The notes beneath the pieces are model-generated. The model was not told the DNA's origin, ran no database searches, and saw nothing but the letters and a program-made list of their open reading frames with translations. From Arenibacterium halophilum (GTDB lineage Bacteria > Pseudomonadota > Alphaproteobacteria > Rhodobacterales > Rhodobacteraceae), in the NCBI RefSeq assembly GCF_005938225.1, contig NZ_VCPC01000001.1:1239213-1303212 (forward strand): DNA of 64,000 nt. The letters are read 5' to 3'. Shown piece by piece: positions 7,888 to 17,110 of the stretch; the stretch's first letter is position 1, and every line of letters begins with the position of its first letter. A program made the position numbers and the translations under genes.

Positions 7888-9176
7888 GCAACGAACTTAT
7901 CGCCACCGGCGGCTTTGTCGCCCTGTTTGCGCTGATGCTGGTGCGGGTGCCGATCGGCATCGCCATGGGTCTGGTCGGGATCGGCGGCTTTGGCGCCGTG
8001 GTCGGCATGGGCCCGGCGCTGAACCTGCTATCGCAATCACCGATCAGCACGATCACCGATTTCAACCTGACGCTGATCCCCTTCTTCGTGCTGATGGGCG
8101 TGCTGGCGACGAATTCCGGCATGTCGTCGGAACTGTTCCGCGCCGGGCGCGCATGGCTGGGCGGCTTCCGGGGCGGTCTTGGGCTGGCGTCGGTCGGGGC
8201 CTGCGCGGGCTTTGCCGCGATCTGCGGGTCGTCCGTCGCCACCGCCGCCACGATGACGAAAGTCGCCTACCCCGAGATGAAATCGGCGGGCTACCCCGAC
8301 GATGTATCGACCGGGATCATCGCCGCCGGGGGCACGCTGGGCATCCTGATTCCGCCGTCGGTCGTGCTGGCCGTTTACGGGTTCATCACCGAACAGGACA
8401 TCGGCGTTCTGTTCGTCGCGGGCATCGTGCCCGGCATCCTGGCCGTGCTGCTGTACATGCTGACGGTGCGTGTCTGGTACGCCTCAAAACTGCCCGAGGG
8501 CGAAGTGTTTCACCTAGGGGCAGCGGTCCGCTCGCTGCGCGGGGTCTGGGCCGTAGGGCTGCTGTTCGTGGCCGTCATCCTGTCGATCTACTTCGGTATC
8601 GTCACCGCGACCGAAGCCGCCGCCGCCGGGGCCTTTCTGACGGCGCTGATCGGGCTGGCGCGTGGACGGCTGAATGCCTCTTCGCTGCTGGACAGCCTTG
8701 TCGAGGCGCTGCGCACCTCGGTCGCGATCTATGTCGTGCTGATCGGGGCGACGTTGTTTGGCTATTTCCTAGCCATCACGCAGGTCCCGCAGGAACTGAC
8801 GCAATTCCTGATCGACCTGGGCGTGGGCAAATACGGCACGCTGCTGCTGATCATGGCGATGTTCCTGATCATGGGCTGTTTCCTTGACGCGATGGCGATG
8901 ATCATCCTGATGGTGCCGATCGTCTTCCCCGTCATCACGGAACTGGGGTTCGACCCGATCTGGTTCGGCGTCATCATCGTGATGACGGTGGAACTGGGCC
9001 TGATCACGCCTCCGGTCGGGATGAACGTCTTCGTCATCAACTCGATTGCCGCGCGCGTATCCCTGCCGACGATCTTCCGGGGCGTCCTCCCCTTCGTCGC
9101 CATCGATGTGGTGCGGCTGATCCTGCTGATCGCCTTCCCGGGGATCGTGCTGTTCCTGCCCTCGGGGATGCAGTGA
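7884..9176 (+). CDS. dctM: TRAP transporter large permease subunit DctM
   Basis: A 430-residue polytopic membrane protein of the DctM family, whose members are sodium-coupled organic-acid symporters. Family landmarks are the N-terminal FVALFALMLVRVPIGIAMG, the GFAAICGSSVATAATM motif, GTLGILIPPSVVLAVYGF, and the C-terminal GLITPPVGMNVFVIN. Normal length. It is coupled to dctQ upstream and to the MarR gene downstream by 4-base overlaps. Confidence 0.95.
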   Translation: MSNELIATGGFVALFALMLVRVPIGIAMGLVGIGGFGAVVGMGPALNLLSQSPISTITDFNLTLIPFFVLMGVLATNSGMSSELFRAGRAWLGGFRGGLGLASVGACAGFAAICGSSVATAATMTKVAYPEMKSAGYPDDVSTGIIAAGGTLGILIPPSVVLAVYGFITEQDIGVLFVAGIVPGILAVLLYMLTVRVWYASKLPEGEVFHLGAAVRSLRGVWAVGLLFVAVILSIYFGIVTATEAAAAGAFLTALIGLARGRLNASSLLDSLVEALRTSVAIYVVLIGATLFGYFLAITQVPQELTQFLIDLGVGKYGTLLLIMAMFLIMGCFLDAMAMIILMVPIVFPVITELGFDPIWFGVIIVMTVELGLITPPVGMNVFVINSIAARVSLPTIFRGVLPFVAIDVVRLILLIAFPGIVLFLPSGMQ

Positions 9177-9697
9177 TGGGCACGGTGCAAGGGGCCATTC
9201 GCGCAGACGAGCCGCTGGTGGAACCGGACGAGCTGCGCGGCTCGGTGTCCTACCGGATCCGACTGTTGCAGATCGCGGCCTACAAAAGCTTCGAAACCGT
9301 GCTGGCGGGGTTCGGCACCGCGCCCCGCTATTACGGGATGTTACGCATCATTCAGGCCAACCCCGGCATCGCCCAGACCCGCCTGGCCGAGGCGATTTTC
9401 CTCGACCGGTCCAGCCTTGTGCCCATCCTTGACAGCATGACGCGCGATGGCTGGATCGAACGCCGCGCCACCCCGCGCGACAAACGCGTGCGCCGGGTAT
9501 TCCTGACACCCGCTGGCGCCCAGATGCTGGACCGGCTGGGCCAGGAGGTCGACCGGCACGAGGCGATGATGACCGCCGGGTTGGACGGGGCCGAGGTCGA
9601 CACGCTGATCGGCCTGCTGGACCGGGTCGATGGCAACCTGCGCACCGCGCTGGCCCATGCCGCAAAACCCGCCCCCCAAAATGGAGCCACCTCATGA
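9173..9697 (+). CDS. MarR family transcriptional regulator
   Basis: A 174-residue winged-helix regulator. The DNA-binding segment is visible at about residues 62-100 (QTRLAEAIFLDRSSLVPILDSM), followed by the wing DKRVRRVFLTPAG, a MarR hallmark. The translation start is either of two adjacent ATG codons (9173 or 9176). It overlaps dctM and the ligase gene by 4 bases each, so it sits inside the catabolic operon. This is the usual arrangement for a repressor that responds to the substrate or its CoA ester (HcaR/CouR-like, inferred). Confidence 0.88.
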   Translation: MMGTVQGAIRADEPLVEPDELRGSVSYRIRLLQIAAYKSFETVLAGFGTAPRYYGMLRIIQANPGIAQTRLAEAIFLDRSSLVPILDSMTRDGWIERRATPRDKRVRRVFLTPAGAQMLDRLGQEVDRHEAMMTAGLDGAEVDTLIGLLDRVDGNLRTALAHAAKPAPQNGATS

Positions 9698-11526
9698 GCC
9701 TGCGCACCCTTGCCGACATTCAGGCGCTGGAAGCGGGCGGGTTCAACGCCGCATACCCCCAGCGCACCCCGTGGGACATGATCCGCAGCTCGGCCGCCCG
9801 CGCGCCGGATGACGTGGCGATCCGCTTTCTGAACGACGCCGCCGACCCGGCCCGCGACACGATTCTGACCTATGCCGACCTGGCCGCCAGCTGCATGGCC
9901 GCCGCCCGTGGCTTTCGCGCCCTTGGCGTTGTGCCCGGCACTTCGGTTGCCGTCCTGACGCAACACACCCCGCAGGCGCAGATCGCGCTGTGGGGTGCAC
10001 AAATCGTGGGCCATGCCTGCCCGATCAACCCCATGCTGACGCCCGCCCATATCGCCGCGCTGCTTAAAGCGGGGAATGCGGCTGCCATTGTCATTACCGG
10101 CGTGAATGCCGAGATCGACTATTGGACGGCGCTGGTCCCCGCCCTGCGCGCCGAAGGCGTGACGCTGCCGATCCTGGATGCAGATGCCGATGCCCCCTGC
10201 CCCGGCTCGGATGGCAGCCTGACCGACCTGATCGCCGCAAACATCGACGGCGCTGACATCACGCCCGACGGCGACGAACACGCGCTGGCCGCCTATTACC
10301 ACACCGGCGGCACCACCGGCGCGCCCAAGATGGTGCGCCATTCGCGCCTGAACGAGGCACATGTCGCCCGATCCTGCGCGCTGCTGCACGATCTTGGCCC
10401 GGGCGACGTGGTGGTGAACGGCTTCCCGCTGTTCCATGTCGCGGGGGCTTTCGTTTACGGGCTGTCCACCCTGTCCGCCGGGGGCACGTTACTCGTTCCC
10501 GGGAGGCTGGGGATGCGCAACCAGACCTTCGTGCGCAGTATCTGGCAACAGGTGGAACGCCACGGCATCACCATCATCGGCGCGGTGCCGACGGTGCTGG
10601 CAGGCATGAAATCGGTGAAGATCAACGCCGACATTTCTTCGCTGAAGTATTTCCTGACCGGAGGCTCGCCCCTACCCACCGAGCTGGCCGAGGCGAGCGA
10701 AAAGCTAACCGGCAAGGCCGTGCGCAACATCCTTGGCATGACCGAATGTGCCGGGGCGATCGCGGTCGAGCCCGTCGCCGCGCCGCGCACGCCACTGTCC
10801 TGCGGGCTGCGGATGCCGTTTTCCGAACTGGCGATCCTAGGCGAGACGGATGGCGAGGCCGACCCGAACAAGCGCCTCGGCCCGGATGAAACCGGCATCA
10901 TCGCGCTGCGCGGCCCCAACGTTTCGGCCGGGTATTCCGACGCGGCGCGCAACGCAGGCACCTTCCTGTCCGGCGGCTGGCTGGTCTCGGGCGATCTGGG
11001 CCGGGTGGATGACAGCGGGCGCCTGTTCGTGACCGGGCGCAAGAAGGACATCATCATCCGCGGCGCCCACAACATCGACCCGCAGATGATCGAGGACGCG
11101 CTTCTGGCGCACCCGATGGTCGAAACCGCCGCCGCCGTGGGGATGCCCGACGCCTATGCCGGTGAATTGCCGGTGGCATTCGTGACTCTGCGCACCGGCG
11201 ACGACGCGCCAGATGGCGCCGCGCTGGTCGCGTTCCTGAAAGGCCGTCTGGAAGACCCGGTGGCGCTGCCAAAACGGATCGAGGTGATCGACACGATGCC
11301 CCTGACCCCCGTGGGCAAGATCTTCAAGCCGACGCTACGGCACCAGGCGACCGGCTGGGCGATCCTCTCGGCCGCCGAAACCGCCGGGCTGGGGCCCGGC
11401 GACATCACGATTGCGCCGGGCGAGACGACGATCATCTCGGCTCCCTCGGGTCAATGCGAACCGCTGCGGGCCGCCCTGGCCGGGATGCCAGTTAGCTTCA
11501 CGGTCAAGGAACGATCTGCATCATGA
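9694..11526 (+). CDS. AMP-dependent acyl-CoA synthetase/ligase (ANL superfamily)
   Basis: A 610-residue adenylate-forming enzyme that activates a carboxylic acid with ATP and ligates it to CoA. Landmarks are the ATP loop HTGGTTGAPK (about 205-214), the adenine-binding motif GMTECAG (about 348-354), the hinge motif SGDLGRVDDSGRLFVTGRKKD (about 430-450), and the A10 catalytic-lysine segment PVGKIFK (about 538-544). It is coupled to marR upstream and to the enoyl-CoA hydratase gene downstream by 4-base overlaps. It probably activates the acid imported by the DctPQM system. Chain length or ring specificity cannot be read. Confidence 0.9.
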   Translation: MSLRTLADIQALEAGGFNAAYPQRTPWDMIRSSAARAPDDVAIRFLNDAADPARDTILTYADLAASCMAAARGFRALGVVPGTSVAVLTQHTPQAQIALWGAQIVGHACPINPMLTPAHIAALLKAGNAAAIVITGVNAEIDYWTALVPALRAEGVTLPILDADADAPCPGSDGSLTDLIAANIDGADITPDGDEHALAAYYHTGGTTGAPKMVRHSRLNEAHVARSCALLHDLGPGDVVVNGFPLFHVAGAFVYGLSTLSAGGTLLVPGRLGMRNQTFVRSIWQQVERHGITIIGAVPTVLAGMKSVKINADISSLKYFLTGGSPLPTELAEASEKLTGKAVRNILGMTECAGAIAVEPVAAPRTPLSCGLRMPFSELAILGETDGEADPNKRLGPDETGIIALRGPNVSAGYSDAARNAGTFLSGGWLVSGDLGRVDDSGRLFVTGRKKDIIIRGAHNIDPQMIEDALLAHPMVETAAAVGMPDAYAGELPVAFVTLRTGDDAPDGAALVAFLKGRLEDPVALPKRIEVIDTMPLTPVGKIFKPTLRHQATGWAILSAAETAGLGPGDITIAPGETTIISAPSGQCEPLRAALAGMPVSFTVKERSAS

Positions 11527-12332
11527 CATTGCCCTTGCTGTTTGATACCCAAGGCCACGTGGCCCGGATTACCCTGAACCGACCGGAACGTCACAACGCC
11601 AAGACTCCGGAAATGATCTGCCGCCTTGCCGATGCCTTCGACCGGTTCGAGTCGGATGCGGAGTTGCGGGTCGCCGTCGTAACAGGCGCAGGCACGCGCA
11701 GCTTCTGCTCAGGCGGCGACCTAGAGCTGACCCTGCCGCTGCTGTCGGGTGCGCGAAAGCCGGAAACCGAGTGGGATCACCGGCTGGTCGCGAACCGCGA
11801 CACACTGTTCCGGTCCACGCTGAAGGGCCCCGTGCTGGCCAAGCCGATGATCGCCGCGATCAACGGCCACTGCCTTGCAGGCGGGTTCGAACTGATGCTG
11901 GGTTGCGATATCCGGATCGCGTCCGAAACGGCACGGTTCGGTCTGCCCGAAGTGCGCCACGCGCTGATCCCCTTTGCCGGAACGCTGGCCCGGCTGCACC
12001 GCCAGATTCCCTATGCGGCGGCCATGGAACTGCTGCTGACCGGCGATCAGATCGAAGCCGGGCAGGCGCTGGACTGGGGTTTGATCAACCGCGCTGTCCC
12101 GCAAGACAGGGTATTGCCCGCCGCCATGGAGCTTGCCAACCGCATCGCTGGCTACGGCCCGCTCGCTCTGGCCGAACTCAAACGGGCGACCGCCAAGGCT
12201 GTCGGGCATACGCTGGAAGACGGGTTTGCCATCGAAACCGCCAGCATGGACAGGATCATGGCCAGCGAAGACGCCCGAGAAGGCCCCCGCGCCTTCATGG
12301 AACGCCGCCCGCCGCAATATCGAGGCGTGTAA
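11523..12332 (+). CDS. Enoyl-CoA hydratase/isomerase (crotonase) family protein
   Basis: A 269-residue crotonase-fold enzyme. The first oxyanion-hole segment is CSGGDL (about residues 65-70) and the second is CLAGGFEL. The GLPEVRHALIP segment keeps the first catalytic Glu position (PEV), but a second catalytic Glu is not obvious, so the reaction could be isomerisation, hydrolysis or hydration of an acyl-CoA. It is the last gene of the dctPQM-marR-ligase operon and presumably acts on the CoA ester made by the ligase. Confidence 0.88.
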   Translation: MTLPLLFDTQGHVARITLNRPERHNAKTPEMICRLADAFDRFESDAELRVAVVTGAGTRSFCSGGDLELTLPLLSGARKPETEWDHRLVANRDTLFRSTLKGPVLAKPMIAAINGHCLAGGFELMLGCDIRIASETARFGLPEVRHALIPFAGTLARLHRQIPYAAAMELLLTGDQIEAGQALDWGLINRAVPQDRVLPAAMELANRIAGYGPLALAELKRATAKAVGHTLEDGFAIETASMDRIMASEDAREGPRAFMERRPPQYRGV

Positions 12333-12376
12333 GGCGGCTCTTCCTCCGCCGCCGGGAGGCGGAAGTGGAAGAAGAA

Positions 12377-12391
12377 GGGGGCTCTGCCCCC
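12377..12391. terminator. Short GC hairpin downstream of the enoyl-CoA hydratase gene
   Basis: GGGGGC-TCT-GCCCCC, a perfect 6-bp stem with a 3-nt loop, about 45 nt past the stop codon in a convergent intergenic region. It could act as part of a terminator for the plus-strand operon. Confidence 0.45.
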
Positions 12392-12403
12392 GCCCGCTTT
12401 GCG

Positions 12404-12483
12404 GCCTCCCCCGGGATATTTGGAGCCCAAAGAAGCCAAGGAGTCCCCTGCTTCTTTGGGCCTTAAGTATCCCCGCCGGAGGC
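12404..12483. repeat. REP-like long imperfect inverted repeat between convergent genes
   Basis: Two arms of about 32 nt (12404-12435 and 12451-12483) are imperfect inverted copies of one another. The central part, CCCAAAGAAG / CTTCTTTGGG, is perfect, with a 15-nt loop between the arms. Elements containing a gccTCCggCGGG...GGCCAAAGAAG-type core are, as I recall, common intergenic palindromes in Rhodobacterales. Here it separates the plus-strand enoyl-CoA hydratase from the minus-strand hyuA and probably folds as a bidirectional terminator. Confidence 0.6.
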
Positions 12484-12484
12484 A

Positions 12485-12503
12485 CCGCGCGAAAGCGCGG
12501 TTT
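12485..12503 (+). terminator. Hairpin with GAAA tetraloop and T run
   Basis: CCGCGC-GAAA-GCGCGG followed by TTT: a 6-bp perfect stem capped by a GNRA tetraloop. It lies directly before the 3' end of hyuA on the other strand and could terminate plus-strand transcription. Confidence 0.5.
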
Positions 12504-12509
12504 GCAACA

Positions 12510-14564
12510 TCACATGTGTTGGACCGGCTCGATGATAGCATTCCCGAAATCATCCACCCGCGCGGATTGACCCGGTTCGACGATGATCGTGGTGTCAAGC
12601 TGTTCCAGAATCGCCGGGCCGTCGATCACGGCGCCAACCGGCAGGGCGAGCCGGTCGTACACCGGGGTCTCGTGCCAGTTGCCTTCGGCAAACATCTGGC
12701 GGCTGCCCTGTCGTGCAGCACTGGCGGGGCCGGTGGTGACAGGCGCAAGCACCCGCAGGTCGAACTTCGGTCGGCGGCCGATGGCGGCGACGCGGAGGTT
12801 CAGCACGCGGATATCGACATTGTCGAGGTGGCTGCCGAATGCGGTGTCATAGGCGGCTTCAAACGCCGACCTGATCGCCTCGCGCGCACCGAGATCGTTC
12901 AGTGCCACGGGCACGGAAACGGTGTGGGTCTGGCCAAGGTAGGACATGTCAAGCTCGACCAGGACATCGCGCGCGACAAAGGTGATGCCGCCGCGATTGA
13001 GCAGGGCCAGGCCGGTCTCGGCCATGTCGTTTGCTTGCGCCGCCAGCGCGGGCGCGTCCAGCGAAGACAGCACGCCATTCACCGTGCGGATCTGGTCGTG
13101 GCGCATATCGGCGATCACACAGCCCAGCGCCGAAGCGACGCCCGGATAACGCGGGACCAGCGCACTTTTCAGGCCGACTTCGCCGATCAGCGCGCCAGCG
13201 TGCAGGGCGCCGCCTCCGCCGAAGGGCAGCGCCGAAAAATCCCGTGGGTCGTAGCCGCGTTCGATCGACACCAGCCGCAGCGCGCCGGCCAGACGTGCGT
13301 TGGCCACCCGCAGGATAGCCGCCGCCGCCGCCGTGGCATCAAGGCCCAGCGGTTTGCCCACATGTTCAAGGATCGCGTCGCGCGCGGCGTCGACATCCAG
13401 CCGGGCGAGCTTGCCGCCGATGGGGCGTTCGGCATTGATCCGGCCCAGCACCACGTTGGCGTCGGTCACCGTGGGGCGGGTGTTGCCCTGCCCGTAGGCC
13501 ACGGGCCCGGGGATCGACCCGGCGCTTTCCGGCCCGATCTGCAGGATGCCCGCATCGTCGACCCAGGCGATGGAACCGCCCCCGGCGCCGATTGTCGATA
13601 TCTCGATCATCGGCGAGCGGACCACCATGCCGAAGTCGATCGCCGTCTGCGCCGCAAGGTGGGTTTCGCCGCCTGCGATCAGCGAGACATCGAAAGAGGT
13701 GCCGCCCATGTCGCAGGTGATGACATTCGGGAACCCCGCCGCCGCCGCGATTTCGGCCGAGGCTATGACCCCTGCCGCAGGCCCCGACAGCGCGGTGCGC
13801 ACCGGCAGTTTGCCAGCAGTGTCCACCGTCATCACGCCGCCGTTCGACTGCACGATCAGCAGATCGCCGTCAAAGCCTTCATCTTTCAGGCGGTTGTTGA
13901 GCTTGTCCAGATAGGTCGCCACCACCGGTTGCAGATAGCCGTTCAGCGCCGCGGTCGACGTGCGTTCGAATTCGCGGATTTCGGGCAACAGGCGGGTCGC
14001 GGCGGTCAGATGCTCGTTGGGCCAGACTTCGGCCAGCACCTTCAGCGCCTCTTCTTCGTGCGCCGTATTGGCATAGGCGTTGACGAAAGCCACCACCACT
14101 GCCTCGGCCCCCTGATCAAGCAGGGCTTGCGCGGCGGCGCGCAGCGCGTCGTGATCCAGCGGTGTGTCGATGGTACCGTCGGCAAGGATACGTTCGGGCA
14201 CTTCCAGCCGCATGTCACGCGGGATCACGGGCGTGTATTCCCCCCTCAGGCCCCATGTCGCCGGGCGGTCGCGGCGGCGCATTTCCAGCACGTCGCGGAA
14301 CCCGGCGCTGGTGATCAGCCCGCATTTTGCGCCCTTGCGCTCCAGCAGGGCGTTGGTGCCCACGGTGGTGCCGTGCACGATGGTGCCGACCTTTGCCAGA
14401 TCGGTCTGGTTGCGCGACAGCCCGTCCAGGAAGCCATCGGCCTCGCGCCCCCGGGTCGAGGGCACCTTGACCACGTCGATGGCGCCGGTGGAGTCGTTCA
14501 GGAAGAATAGATCGGTGAACGTGCCGCCCACGTCGACGCCGATTACGGTCGATTTATCCGTCAT
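12510..14564 (-). CDS. hyuA: Hydantoinase/oxoprolinase subunit A (HyuA), copy 1
   Basis: A 684-residue protein of the hydantoinase A/oxoprolinase family, the ATP-binding subunit of enzymes that hydrolyse cyclic amides (N-methylhydantoin, 5-oxoproline) or carboxylate ketones. The actin-like phosphate loop GVDVGGTFTD lies at about residues 8-17, GTTVGTNALL near 60-70, the CDMGGTSFD motif near the middle, and FGGGGALHAGAL further on. The start at 14564 (MTDKST) places the gene 4 bp after hyuB; a longer frame would run into hyuB. It is the last gene of the leuC-leuD-lyase-hyuB-hyuA unit. The clade (hydantoinase or carboxylase) is undecided. Confidence 0.9.
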   Translation of the reverse strand: MTDKSTVIGVDVGGTFTDLFFLNDSTGAIDVVKVPSTRGREADGFLDGLSRNQTDLAKVGTIVHGTTVGTNALLERKGAKCGLITSAGFRDVLEMRRRDRPATWGLRGEYTPVIPRDMRLEVPERILADGTIDTPLDHDALRAAAQALLDQGAEAVVVAFVNAYANTAHEEEALKVLAEVWPNEHLTAATRLLPEIREFERTSTAALNGYLQPVVATYLDKLNNRLKDEGFDGDLLIVQSNGGVMTVDTAGKLPVRTALSGPAAGVIASAEIAAAAGFPNVITCDMGGTSFDVSLIAGGETHLAAQTAIDFGMVVRSPMIEISTIGAGGGSIAWVDDAGILQIGPESAGSIPGPVAYGQGNTRPTVTDANVVLGRINAERPIGGKLARLDVDAARDAILEHVGKPLGLDATAAAAAILRVANARLAGALRLVSIERGYDPRDFSALPFGGGGALHAGALIGEVGLKSALVPRYPGVASALGCVIADMRHDQIRTVNGVLSSLDAPALAAQANDMAETGLALLNRGGITFVARDVLVELDMSYLGQTHTVSVPVALNDLGAREAIRSAFEAAYDTAFGSHLDNVDIRVLNLRVAAIGRRPKFDLRVLAPVTTGPASAARQGSRQMFAEGNWHETPVYDRLALPVGAVIDGPAILEQLDTTIIVEPGQSARVDDFGNAIIEPVQHM

Positions 14565-14568
14565 GTTG

Positions 14569-16242
14569 TTATGCCTTGTTCTCTGTCTGGGCGGCGCCTT
14601 GGCCGACATAGCCCAGCCGTCGGTCCTGTTCTGTCAGCGCGGGGGCGCGGTTGGCGGGGTTGCCCCAGCCGCCGCCGCCCGGCGTTTCCAGCCGCACGCG
14701 CTGCCCCTTGGACAGCCGGATGCCGGTCATCTTGGAGGTCATCGGCGGCTCGGCCCGCCCGCCTTCGCCATCGGGGAAGGTAAAGCGGTTGCGCAGGGCC
14801 GCGCCGCCGCCGTTCACGCCCGGAGGCGGGGTGCGGCCGCGTTCGCCGAACAGAAACGCCTGCGCCTCATCTGCCAGCAGCTCGATTTCATAGATCGCGC
14901 CCAGACCGCCGCGGAATTCGCCTGCGCCGCCTGAATCGGGGCGCAGCGCCCATTGGGTGAACTTGACCGGATAGGCCGCTTCCAGAATTTCCAGCGGCGG
15001 GATCGTCGCGGTGGAAATCGGCGCGTTGCCGTGGTTCAGACCGTCGCCATCGCTGTGCCCGCCGTGTCCGCCCCCGAAGAACGAGAACATGACCCAGCGT
15101 TGGCCACCCGGGTTATGCCCGGAAATCGACAGCGCGTTGATCGTGCCATAGGCCGGGGCCGGGGCGATATCGGGCACAGCCTGGGCAAAGCATTGAAACA
15201 CCACATCAATCAGACGCAGGATCGTTTCGGTATAGCCGCCCACCGGGCGCGGCGCCTTGGCGCACAGCAGGCTGTTTTCGGGCAGGTCGATCTGCACCGG
15301 TTCCAGCACGCCGCCATTGGCGGGCACGTCGGGGAAGACGTGCTTCAGCGCCACGTAACAGGCCGCCTCGGCCGTCGAACGCGAGATATTGACCGGCCCC
15401 ATGCACTGCGGCGAGGTGCCGGTGAAATCCAGCGTCAGATCCTCGCCCTTGACGGTGATCTTCAGCGCGATCTGCATCTGCGCGTCGGTGATGCCATCGT
15501 TGTCCAGGTAATCGGTCGCGCTCCAGCTGCCATCGGGCAGGCCGGCGATGCGGGCGCGCATCAGCACGGCGCCGCGGTCGCGCAGCGTGGTCATGGCCTG
15601 CTGCACCACGGGGCCGGTGTATTCGTCCAGCAGCGCGTCCAGCCGACGGATGCCCAGTTGCAGCGCGTTTACCTGCCCGTTCATGTCGCCATAGACGCTG
15701 CGCGGCAGGCGGCTGTTGGCGCTGAGGATGGTGACGATATCGGGGTTCAGCGTTCCGCCCGAGTAAAGTTTCACCGGCGGGATCAGCATCCCCTCCTGAA
15801 AGCTCTCGGTCGCGACGGGGTTATAGTTGCCCGGCACGTTGCCACCCACGTCATGCCAATGCCCGACCGAGGCGATCCAGCAGAACAATTCGCCTTCGCG
15901 GAAATAGGGGCGGATCAGTTTGAAATCCGACAGGTGCGTGCCGCCATCGTAGGGATCGTTGAAGATATAGACATCGCCATCAGCAAGGTTGCCGTCCGCC
16001 TTTGCCTTGTCGATCACCGCCTTGGTGGCATAGGCCATCGCGCCCACGAAAATCGGCAGGCCGGATTTGCCCTGCACCAGCGTTTCGCCGGTTTCGGCGT
16101 GGTACAGCCCGTGGCTGGCATCATGCGCTTCGGCGATGATGGGGTTAAAGGCGGAACGGAAGAGTGTTGCGTCCATCTCGTCGGCGATCTGTTCCAGCCG
16201 TCCCTTCAGCACGGCCAGCGTGATCGGGTCCATGTCGCTCAT
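14569..16242 (-). CDS. hyuB: Hydantoinase subunit B (HyuB), copy 1
   Basis: A 557-residue catalytic subunit partner of HyuA. Family segments visible are the N-terminal DPITLAVLKGRLEQIADEMD, NDPYDGGTHLSDF (metal-binding His/Asp region), SVGHWHDVGGNVPG, and the C-terminal TPGGGGWGNP. The start at 16242 (MSDMDP) was chosen because a ribosome-binding sequence (AGGACC) precedes it and it clears the upstream lyase stop by 10 bp; two upstream in-frame ATGs overlap that gene. Together with HyuA it forms an ATP-dependent cyclic-amide hydrolase or an ATP-dependent carboxylase. It belongs to the unit preceded by operator site 1. Confidence 0.9.
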   Translation of the reverse strand: MSDMDPITLAVLKGRLEQIADEMDATLFRSAFNPIIAEAHDASHGLYHAETGETLVQGKSGLPIFVGAMAYATKAVIDKAKADGNLADGDVYIFNDPYDGGTHLSDFKLIRPYFREGELFCWIASVGHWHDVGGNVPGNYNPVATESFQEGMLIPPVKLYSGGTLNPDIVTILSANSRLPRSVYGDMNGQVNALQLGIRRLDALLDEYTGPVVQQAMTTLRDRGAVLMRARIAGLPDGSWSATDYLDNDGITDAQMQIALKITVKGEDLTLDFTGTSPQCMGPVNISRSTAEAACYVALKHVFPDVPANGGVLEPVQIDLPENSLLCAKAPRPVGGYTETILRLIDVVFQCFAQAVPDIAPAPAYGTINALSISGHNPGGQRWVMFSFFGGGHGGHSDGDGLNHGNAPISTATIPPLEILEAAYPVKFTQWALRPDSGGAGEFRGGLGAIYEIELLADEAQAFLFGERGRTPPPGVNGGGAALRNRFTFPDGEGGRAEPPMTSKMTGIRLSKGQRVRLETPGGGGWGNPANRAPALTEQDRRLGYVGQGAAQTENKA

Positions 16243-16252
16243 GGCTTTGGTC

Positions 16253-17110
16253 CTATTCGTCATAGCTGTGGCCGCGCGCGATGAAATCGGGCGTGCCAAG
16301 CACATCGTTCAGTGAATTGAAATCGTGCATCCGGTCGGCATAGGGGCGTGTCGTGCCGTGTTCGCGCAGCGCGCCAAAGAATTCCTGCCCCATCCATGTC
16401 AGCGCCCGCACGAAGGCCCCGGGGAAGATCACCATGGAATAGCCCAGCGCCTGAAGATCGGCGGCCGAGGACAGGGGCGTTTTGCCACCTTCGACCATGT
16501 TGGCCATCAGGGGGATCCGGTGGCCCAGCTTTTCGCCCACTTCGGCCAAGGCGTCGGTGCTGGGTGGGGCCTCGACAAACAGCATGTCCGCGCCCGCATC
16601 CACATAGGCTTCGGCCCGGTTCAGCGCGGCGGCCAGCCCTTCGACGGCCACGGCGTCGGTGCGCGCGATCACCAGCATGTCGTCGCTTGCGCGCGCATCC
16701 ACGGCGGCGCGGATCTTGCCCGCCATCGCCGTGGTCGAAATCAGTGTCTTGCTGTCCAGATGGCCGCAGCGTTTCGGGAATGTCTGGTCTTCCAGCTGGA
16801 TCGCGGCGGCCCCGGCGTCGCCATAGGCGCGCACGGTGCGCTGCACGTTCAGCGCATTGCCGAACCCGGTGTCACCATCCACGATCAGCGGCAGCGAAAT
16901 CCGTTGCGACAGGGCGCGCACCGTGTCGGCCATTTCCGACATGCCGACCAGCCCGATATCGGGCAGGCCATAGCGGGTATAGCTGACCGAGGCGCCCGAA
17001 ACATAAGCGGCCTCGAACCCGGCCTGTTCGATCAACATCGCCGAGAGCCCGTCGTAACACCCCGGAGCCACGAGGATTTCCGGCTGTTTCAGCCGTTCGC
17101 GCAGGTTCAT
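16253..17110 (-). CDS. PEP mutase/isocitrate lyase superfamily C-C lyase
   Basis: A 285-residue TIM-barrel enzyme of the ICL/PEP-mutase family. Landmarks are GCYDGLSAMLIEQAGF (17-32), VDGDTGFGN (Mg-binding aspartates), LEDQ and the catalytic-Cys loop KRCGH (about residue 113-117). A KRCGH loop is typical of 2-methylisocitrate lyase and 2,3-dimethylmalate lyase-type enzymes, which split a substituted malate or citrate to pyruvate or succinate. The gene overlaps leuD by 4 bases, so it is coupled to a LeuCD-type hydratase. That pairing (hydratase then lyase) is the one known for dimethylmaleate hydratase and dimethylmalate lyase in anaerobic nicotinate breakdown. The substrate here is inferred, not proven. 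Confidence 0.85.
   Translation of the reverse strand: MNLRERLKQPEILVAPGCYDGLSAMLIEQAGFEAAYVSGASVSYTRYGLPDIGLVGMSEMADTVRALSQRISLPLIVDGDTGFGNALNVQRTVRAYGDAGAAAIQLEDQTFPKRCGHLDSKTLISTTAMAGKIRAAVDARASDDMLVIARTDAVAVEGLAAALNRAEAYVDAGADMLFVEAPPSTDALAEVGEKLGHRIPLMANMVEGGKTPLSSAADLQALGYSMVIFPGAFVRALTWMGQEFFGALREHGTTRPYADRMHDFNSLNDVLGTPDFIARGHSYDE

Noticed and set aside
12399-14510. Long plus-strand open frame opposite hyuA copy 1
   Set aside because: Same reason: the opposite strand encodes HyuA with all family motifs.
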